Shown here: piece after piece, positions 59,783-64,000 of the stretch
Position numbering within the stretch: the stretch's first letter is position 1
Layout of the letters: the number at the start of each line of letters is the position of its first letter
NCBI GenBank assembly: GCA_040398845.1
Contig: JBBATH010000015.1
Span: forward strand, 1-64,000
Length of the DNA stretch: 64,000 nucleotides
Direction: 5' to 3'
DNA from: WLND01 sp040398845
GTDB lineage: Bacteria > Actinomycetota > Actinomycetes > S36-B12
Position numbers and translations under genes: made by a program
Notes under the pieces: generated by a model
Seen by the model: only the letters and a program-made list of their open reading frames with translations
What the model was told of the DNA's origin: nothing
Database searches by the model: none

Positions 59783-60205
59783 ATGAAGGTTTCGAGAGCG
59801 ATGATGGTCGCAGTTGGGGCGCTTGCCCTGACGGCGTCGACCTTGCTTTCCGGTTGCGGGGGCAGTTCGACTGCGTCGACCGCTGCCGCCTCATCCCCTG
59901 CAGCCGAGGTGCCAACGAGTGTCGTTGACGGTTTGGTGCAGCCTTCCGGTGCCTCAGATGATGGTTTGGCCGAGGTAAAGAAATCTTTGGCGTCCATGGA
60001 TGAAGCCTTTAAGGACGCGCCTCCGGAGGATGTCTCGGAGTTTTGCGGGATGGACGTGGAAACGCTGCGAGCAGCCATGGGATTGGACGACTCGACTGTT
60101 GCCGTTGTTGTTGCTGCGTACGGTGGCACCGAGGAGGAGTGGTCTGTGGTCTATGCAAAGTGGCTAGACAACACGCAACGCATAGCCTGCTCAATGGCTC
60201 AGTAG
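59783..60205 (+). CDS. Small lipoprotein of unknown function
   Basis: A 140-residue lipoprotein with signal VSRAMMVAVGALALTASTLLSGC (lipobox LSGC). A Ser/Ala linker is followed by an acidic helical domain with two Cys (SEFCGMDVETL and RIACSMAQ) near its ends. No family recognised. A GC-rich hairpin follows at 60226-60260. It is one of several fast-evolving lipoproteins in 59-63 kb. Confidence 0.65.
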   Translation: MKVSRAMMVAVGALALTASTLLSGCGGSSTASTAAASSPAAEVPTSVVDGLVQPSGASDDGLAEVKKSLASMDEAFKDAPPEDVSEFCGMDVETLRAAMGLDDSTVAVVVAAYGGTEEEWSVVYAKWLDNTQRIACSMAQ

Positions 60206-60225
60206 TTGCACCTGTGGTATCCGCG

Positions 60226-60260
60226 GCCGCCCCGAGGGGAACGCTTGATCTCGGGGCGGC
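60226..60260 (+). terminator. 11-bp GC-rich hairpin after the small lipoprotein gene
   Basis: GCCGCCCCGAG (60226-60236) pairs with CTCGGGGCGGC (60250-60260) around a 13-base loop. No T-run. Confidence 0.65.
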
Positions 60261-60524
60261 ATCAGCGTGGAGTGAGTGTTCATAGGTTCCAGCCGTGTCT
60301 GCGGTGCGGAGATCTTGGAAAGATTGCGTGCGATTGGCGCAATTCGCCGCAACCATCATGAGGCTCCTCTTCGCACCTGGATCAATCGTTGACGACGCCG
60401 CTATCAGCCGCTCGTCCCTCATGTTTCCAGACCGCGTGCCCGATGGCGCGGATGTGCCGGATCACCTAGTCTTCTGCAGTCTCTCGCCCCTTTGGCGAGA
60501 AAAAAAGACCGACGTGGATGGAAC
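60261..60524. other. Spacer before the LVT-repeat lipoprotein gene
   Basis: No gene supported; it includes an A-run (GAGAAAAAAAGACC) just upstream of the ribosome site. Confidence 0.4.
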
Positions 60525-61559
60525 ATGGACATGGCGAACAACGTAAAGGCAGTCCTCGGGTCGGTTGCCGTGTGCGGGGTGCTGCTCCTCGCGGGTTGTG
60601 GCGGCACGAGCGGCGCTGAGGCAGGTTGGAATCCGCCGAGGCCGACGGGGGTGCCCGATGAGCAGTGGGCGACTGTCGTTGATCCGGCGTCGTTGCCGGT
60701 TGAGGTACTGGCGGGTGGGTATTGCCCCGCGGTGAAGCCTGGATCGAATGTCATTGACGCCAATGTGATCGATACGAAGGTGAAGAAGTATCCCGGCGCG
60801 ACGATTGAAGAGGTGAACTCGTTCTTTGCCTATGTCCTCGCGTATGTCGTTCCGTTGTGCGCTGCCCTCCCGCAGACTCTTGTTGCGGCGTCCGCGATGC
60901 CTTCAGTCGGCGCGACTGACATTGAAGCCAAGGGAGGCGCGGGCGATCTTGTCGTCACGGTGCCAGCAGATCCCGGGTTGGTCACGGTGCCCGGTGGTGC
61001 CGGTCTGGTTACGGTGCCCGGAGGTCCTGACCTTGTTACTGCGGCAGATCCTGGGATGGTCACGGCACCGGGTGGTTCCGGACTGGTCACGGCGGCAGAT
61101 CCCGGGCTGGTGACGGCGCAGGGGGGTCCTGTGGTGAACATGAGCCGGCCGGCCCTTCTCGGTCCCGACTGGAGCGTTCTGGGTGATTGGAATGCACCTG
61201 TTGGGCGCACAGATTCCAGTGGCACCGTCGCTAGATTTAAGGATTTCGGTTTGCCCGCCGCAGGATTCGGGGGTGAAGCCCCCGGCTCAAACCACCCTCT
61301 TGGAGAATGCCCAGCTGAGTTCTGGCAGGGGGGTCGTTGTCTTTACCTGCCGTTTTCAATGTTCCTCGAACGCAAATTGGAAGCGGGCGCGGGGCGCGAT
61401 TTTCGGTTGGACATGGCTTCGCGAGAGTGCGCTCAAAACCCCAGTCGGCCGAAGGATCAGTGCAGCACCGAGACGTACACGAATAGCATCCTTGGGTTCC
61501 GAGGTAACTTGCCTCAGCGCCAGCAGCTGGGAACCGTCATCTTGGTTGACATCATCTAG
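60525..61559 (+). CDS. Lipoprotein with LVT repeats, paralogue of 46336
   Basis: A 344-residue lipoprotein: NNVKAVLGSVAVCGVLLLAGC (lipobox LAGC), then GWNPPRPTGVPDEQWATVVD and GGYCPAVKPG shared with the gene at 46336. Residues ~140-205 hold seven 8-9 residue repeats (LVTVPADPG, LVTVPGGAG, LVTVPGGPD, LVTAADPG and variants). The C-terminal ~130 residues have several Cys (LGECPAEFWQGGRCLYLP, SRECAQNP, DQCSTE), suggesting a disulfide-bonded extracytoplasmic domain. ATG 60525 (ATG 60531 possible) follows GGATGGA. Function unknown. Confidence 0.7.
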   Translation: MDMANNVKAVLGSVAVCGVLLLAGCGGTSGAEAGWNPPRPTGVPDEQWATVVDPASLPVEVLAGGYCPAVKPGSNVIDANVIDTKVKKYPGATIEEVNSFFAYVLAYVVPLCAALPQTLVAASAMPSVGATDIEAKGGAGDLVVTVPADPGLVTVPGGAGLVTVPGGPDLVTAADPGMVTAPGGSGLVTAADPGLVTAQGGPVVNMSRPALLGPDWSVLGDWNAPVGRTDSSGTVARFKDFGLPAAGFGGEAPGSNHPLGECPAEFWQGGRCLYLPFSMFLERKLEAGAGRDFRLDMASRECAQNPSRPKDQCSTETYTNSILGFRGNLPQRQQLGTVILVDII

Positions 61560-62408
61560 TGGATCGTCATCAGCGGGTTGGGGGAGGCGAAAAGGGGCTC
61601 CGTCGATTCAGAGAGGACTTTTCGAAGCAAATCGGTAGTCATGGAATCGGCGTGAATGGGAGTCAATTGACGACGTAACGCACGGGCCCGCGTCTCACAG
61701 TGGTGTTTCCGCTGAACTGACTTACTCCTCTTCACCATGTGAGAACGAACTCTCCAGCGGATTCAAACCGCTGACGAAAGCGCGGGAGGATGTTTGCCCC
61801 GACGATGGCGAGCGCGGCCACTTTCGCGCCCGCTGAAGGTAGTAAGGGTGTCGCCGTCACCGAGCGCTTTGCATTCTGACAATCACCAGCGCGCTGTCTG
61901 GGGAGGGAAACGACTCATGGAAAGTAGACGCAGGTCTTTACCAACTCCGATCGGAGGTGAAACTGGCGGAGGGGCGAATATGCCTCTCGACACCTCAACC
62001 GCGGGCTGTCTCGCTGCCGATTCATTGCTGCGCAGATCGTCGGTGCGGCGGCAGGCACGATCGAGTGGCGGAGGACGAGGATGGACGATGGGAAGGCTGC
62101 CAACCGCGGTTACCCCAACATGGCGGCGGAGTCACCCACCACTGCGACGCCTGCCCGGCTAGGGAGGCTGGGGATGACGATACGTCGGATGGCGAGGTCT
62201 GGTTGCCGGGCGAACACGGACGCCGGCGCCTGAACCGTTGAGCGCACACGGTGCCGCGTCGAGATCACCGTGTTTTCACGGTGGTGCGCCGTCCTGAACG
62301 GCAATAGTCTTCGACTGAATCGCACAGTGATGGGACGATGTCCCGGTGAGGCACGGTGTTACGTTGAGGGAAAGTAGGAGGCGCTTCGTAGGCCTTTTGG
62401 GAGGTTCG
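61560..62408. other. Gene-poor stretch between lipoprotein genes
   Basis: Open frames of 60-120 codons have Arg/Pro/Ser-rich, family-less translations. Apart from one short hairpin at 62266 nothing could be supported; it may be eroded mobile DNA tied to the integrase remnant further right. Confidence 0.5.
62266..62283. terminator. 7-bp hairpin CACCGTG-TTTT-CACGGTG
   Basis: A perfect stem with a TTTT loop in otherwise empty DNA, 126 bases before the lipoprotein start. Could be an operator instead. Confidence 0.35.
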
Positions 62409-62759
62409 ATGAAGGCGACAGTGGTAGGCACGGGCGTCGCAGCGGCGATGGTGGTCCTCGCCGGATGCGGCGGTTCTGGAGGGAGTGCGGCGGAGTCGAG
62501 TGCCCCCGCTATCCGAGGCGACGTGGCCTCGTCCGACGCATCCGATCCGGAATATTCGGGCGTTACCTCCCCGTTCGACCCGGAGGTCATCGACCGGATC
62601 CTCAACGTGTTCGCCAGGAGTGTCGACAGGATCGTGGAGAGTGACCCCGGTATCACTTTTGTGGCGGAGGGTCCCGTTTACGTCATTGTTAGGGACGAGA
62701 AGTCCTTTAAGACCGTGGTGAAAAGCCCCGCTGATGCTTCCGTGGTCATTCTCGAGTAG
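62409..62759 (+). CDS. Lipoprotein, ends at an amber codon in frame with the next coding segment
   Basis: A 116-residue lipoprotein: KATVVGTGVAAAMVVLAGC (lipobox LAGC), a Ser/Ala linker and a domain with RILNVFARSVDRIVESDPG and GPVYVIVRDEKSFKTVV. GGGAGG lies just upstream of ATG 62409. The frame ends with TAG at 62757-62759, but the same frame continues at once (62760 onward) into the DUF1508-like segment. A single longer gene split by a nonsense mutation is likely, though two coupled genes are possible. Confidence 0.6.
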   Translation: MKATVVGTGVAAAMVVLAGCGGSGGSAAESSAPAIRGDVASSDASDPEYSGVTSPFDPEVIDRILNVFARSVDRIVESDPGITFVAEGPVYVIVRDEKSFKTVVKSPADASVVILE

Positions 62760-62762
62760 GGT

Positions 62763-63014
62763 GTGCCCGATGTTGTGCTCACGCCGGACGTGACCGAGAA
62801 GCCCACAGCAGATAATTTTGCGGTCGTCACAAACAAGAAGTTTGAAGTGTACGTGGATAACGTCGGCAAGTACCGCTACTGGGGGCCGTTTGGTCCTGGC
62901 AACGATGCGCTCGTCACCGTGAGTGAGGCCTACGACACGTTGGCCGAAGCAGAGAAGGCTTGTGCTGCGCAACTGGACGTTGATTGCTTCACCGTCGTTT
63001 TGCTCGACAACTAG
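62763..63014 (+). CDS. DUF1508-like segment, probable second half of the split lipoprotein
   Basis: An 83-residue frame from GTG 62763. KKFEVYVDNVGKYRYWGPFG and VTVSEAYDTLAEAEKACAA resemble the DUF1508/YegP repeat (K-F-E-V-Y-x-D-x-x-G-x-Y-R-F ... S-E-x-Y-x-T-x-A-x-A-E). It has no signal peptide of its own, and lies in the same frame as the lipoprotein before it, one TAG apart. As a separate gene it would lack a ribosome site. Confidence 0.55.
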   Translation: MPDVVLTPDVTEKPTADNFAVVTNKKFEVYVDNVGKYRYWGPFGPGNDALVTVSEAYDTLAEAEKACAAQLDVDCFTVVLLDN

Positions 63015-63018
63015 GAAG

Positions 63019-63353
63019 TCATTGTCGCTTGGTCCGCATGATTGCGGTTGGTGCGGGCCAAGCGGACCTCCCGGCTGAGCGGATGAGCAGGCTGCAGGGC
63101 CAGCGCCTGTGCCTCGCCAGTGGAGATAACCAGTTCGTCTTCCAACGCCCGGGCCCGGTCTTCGAACCCGTGCCCTGAGACGAGGTGAAGTCGAGGTGAA
63201 GACGAGGTCGAAGGCCCATCCGCCCGAGACTCTCTGAACCTGACGCTGGACGATCATCGCGCCTGGCGCGAGGGTGATGTCTCTCCACTGGAGGGCCAGC
63301 GTTTCCCTTCGCGGCGTTGAGCACACCTTCGTCCGGTTGATCCCTTCGTGCAT
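63019..63353 (-). pseudogene. Tyrosine recombinase (integrase) fragment, frameshifted
   Basis: Read leftward, RRETLALQWRDITLAPGAMI and VQRQVQRVSGGW closely match the phage-integrase segment G-x-R-R-G-E-x-L-A-L-x-W-x-D-I-D-L-x-x-G-x-x-x-V-x-R-Q-x-Q-R-V. After that, similarity breaks up among the three frames. The N-terminal domain and the C-terminal His-x-x-Arg and Tyr box are missing. It sits about 230 bases from the 3' end of tRNA-Lys, the usual position of an integrase after tRNA insertion. A dead remnant. Confidence 0.6.
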
Positions 63354-63582
63354 TGGCAGCGCAGCCCGGTAGCGACGTTCCAGGTACTGCGAGATAGACC
63401 CGTCGCCCTTGGTGCCCTGAGTGCGAATGTGCCCGCAACGTGCCGCCCCGTCAGCGTAAAGATCTGCAGCGTGCCTATGAAAAATCTGCCTGCCGCAGGT
63501 CAGTTACAACACCGGTTACAACACGGCGGGATGGAGGACGTCGGCCGCTGGTTCCCCTATGGCGTCTCATCAGGGAAATCCG

Positions 63583-63648
<66 letters not shown>

Positions 63649-63658
<10 letters not shown>

Positions 63659-64000
63659 GCGGGGGAAACAATAACAGTAGGGGTCATCGCGCCAGCCAGC
63701 GCCGTCGCGATAACGAACTGGCCGGCCGGATTCGGGTGGAAGGAGGCGCTGCTCATGCCGTTCAATGCGGTGAGGCCGAAGGCCCATGCCCGCTCCCCGG
63801 CGCAAATCCCGTGACCCTCAGCCGAGTCGCCGGAGGCCGACCACGAGCCGGTCACGGGAGTCCAGCCGAGGGCAGTTGTCGCAGCAATCTGCTGGTTGAG
63901 GGTGCCACTCGTCATCGGAAAGGTGACAGGGGTGCGGGCGGTGGTGAGGTAGTCGTATGTTGCTGCCGGGGTGGGGACGAGGGTCGTATCACGCGCCCAT
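63649..64000 (-). CDS. SGNH/GDSL lipase-like protein, C-terminal part (cut by window edge)
   Basis: The frame is open to the right edge, so the gene begins outside. The visible ~116 residues include YDYLTTARTPVTFPM, a Cys in GHGICAGERAWAFGL and the C-terminal SSASFHPNPAGQFVIATAL. The S-x-H-P-N-x-x-G-Q block is the catalytic Asp/Ser-x-x-His end of actinobacterial SGNH lipases (His present). It stops at a TAG (63649-63651) located in the 5' end of tRNA-Lys, so CDS and tRNA overlap by ten bases on the same strand. Confidence 0.65.

Noticed and set aside
62265..63353. 362-codon minus-strand frame as one gene
   Set aside because: Only its first ~40 residues resemble an integrase; the rest is antisense to the lipoprotein genes.

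Overview
The window is a high-GC actinobacterial chromosome segment. Markers for this include a WhiB protein, the small families DUF3039, DUF4193, DUF3618, DUF2017 and DUF1416, a complete Mec-CysO-CysM cysteine module, GTP-dependent PEP carboxykinase, and many GTGA/ATGA stop-start overlaps. A xanthorhodopsin-like light-driven proton pump points to a sunlit, probably aquatic, planktonic actinobacterium. The species cannot be named from the sequence.

Layout. 1-2240 is an accessory patch: the end of a decayed IS5-type transposase, a RES/Xre toxin-antitoxin pair and a broken Fic gene. 2.6-25 kb is mostly ordinary chromosome: a coiled-coil protein, secreted and membrane proteins, a divergent pair of large paralogous membrane hydrolases (9172-13332), a TAP-like peptidase, TrmB, a CsoR-type regulator with its operator and a divergent MFS exporter, PEPCK, ArgF, WhiB and thioredoxin. 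A five-copy 13-bp motif lies between trxA and a DUF3039 gene (25352-25545). 25.9-31.3 kb holds an MFS gene interrupted by a stop codon, an amino-acid ABC importer, an HdeD-like protein and an IclR regulator. 31.3-38.2 kb has a cysteine-protease-like lipoprotein, a PBP4-type carboxypeptidase, a GH18 protein and a class V aminotransferase. 38.2-44.8 kb is the conserved block clpS-DUF2017-[rhodopsin]-mec-cysO-cysM-murI-rph-rdgB.

45.4-50.0 kb is a genomic island. A 42-bp repeat (39/42 identical) at its two ends covers the 3' end of a tRNA-Leu gene. It carries a lipoprotein and a seven-repeat beta-propeller protein. 50.1-53.3 kb is a zinc uptake operon (znuA-znuC-znuB) with bcp. 59-64 kb is rich in fast-evolving lipoproteins, one split by an amber codon, and ends at an integrase remnant beside tRNA-Lys.

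The most interesting system is at 54.0-57.1 kb. A SAM-I riboswitch heads a threonine-synthase-like PLP enzyme and a CysO-like sulfur-carrier protein ending in Gly-Gly-Ala. A cysteine-containing leader peptide (missed by length filters), a two-domain thiosulfate sulfurtransferase and a DUF1416/SseC protein follow. By analogy with CysM/CysO in the same window and with HcyS-Ala of Wolinella, this looks like a sulfur-carrier-dependent homocysteine route using O-phosphohomoserine. The Mec-type JAMM protease at 40177 is a candidate processing enzyme.
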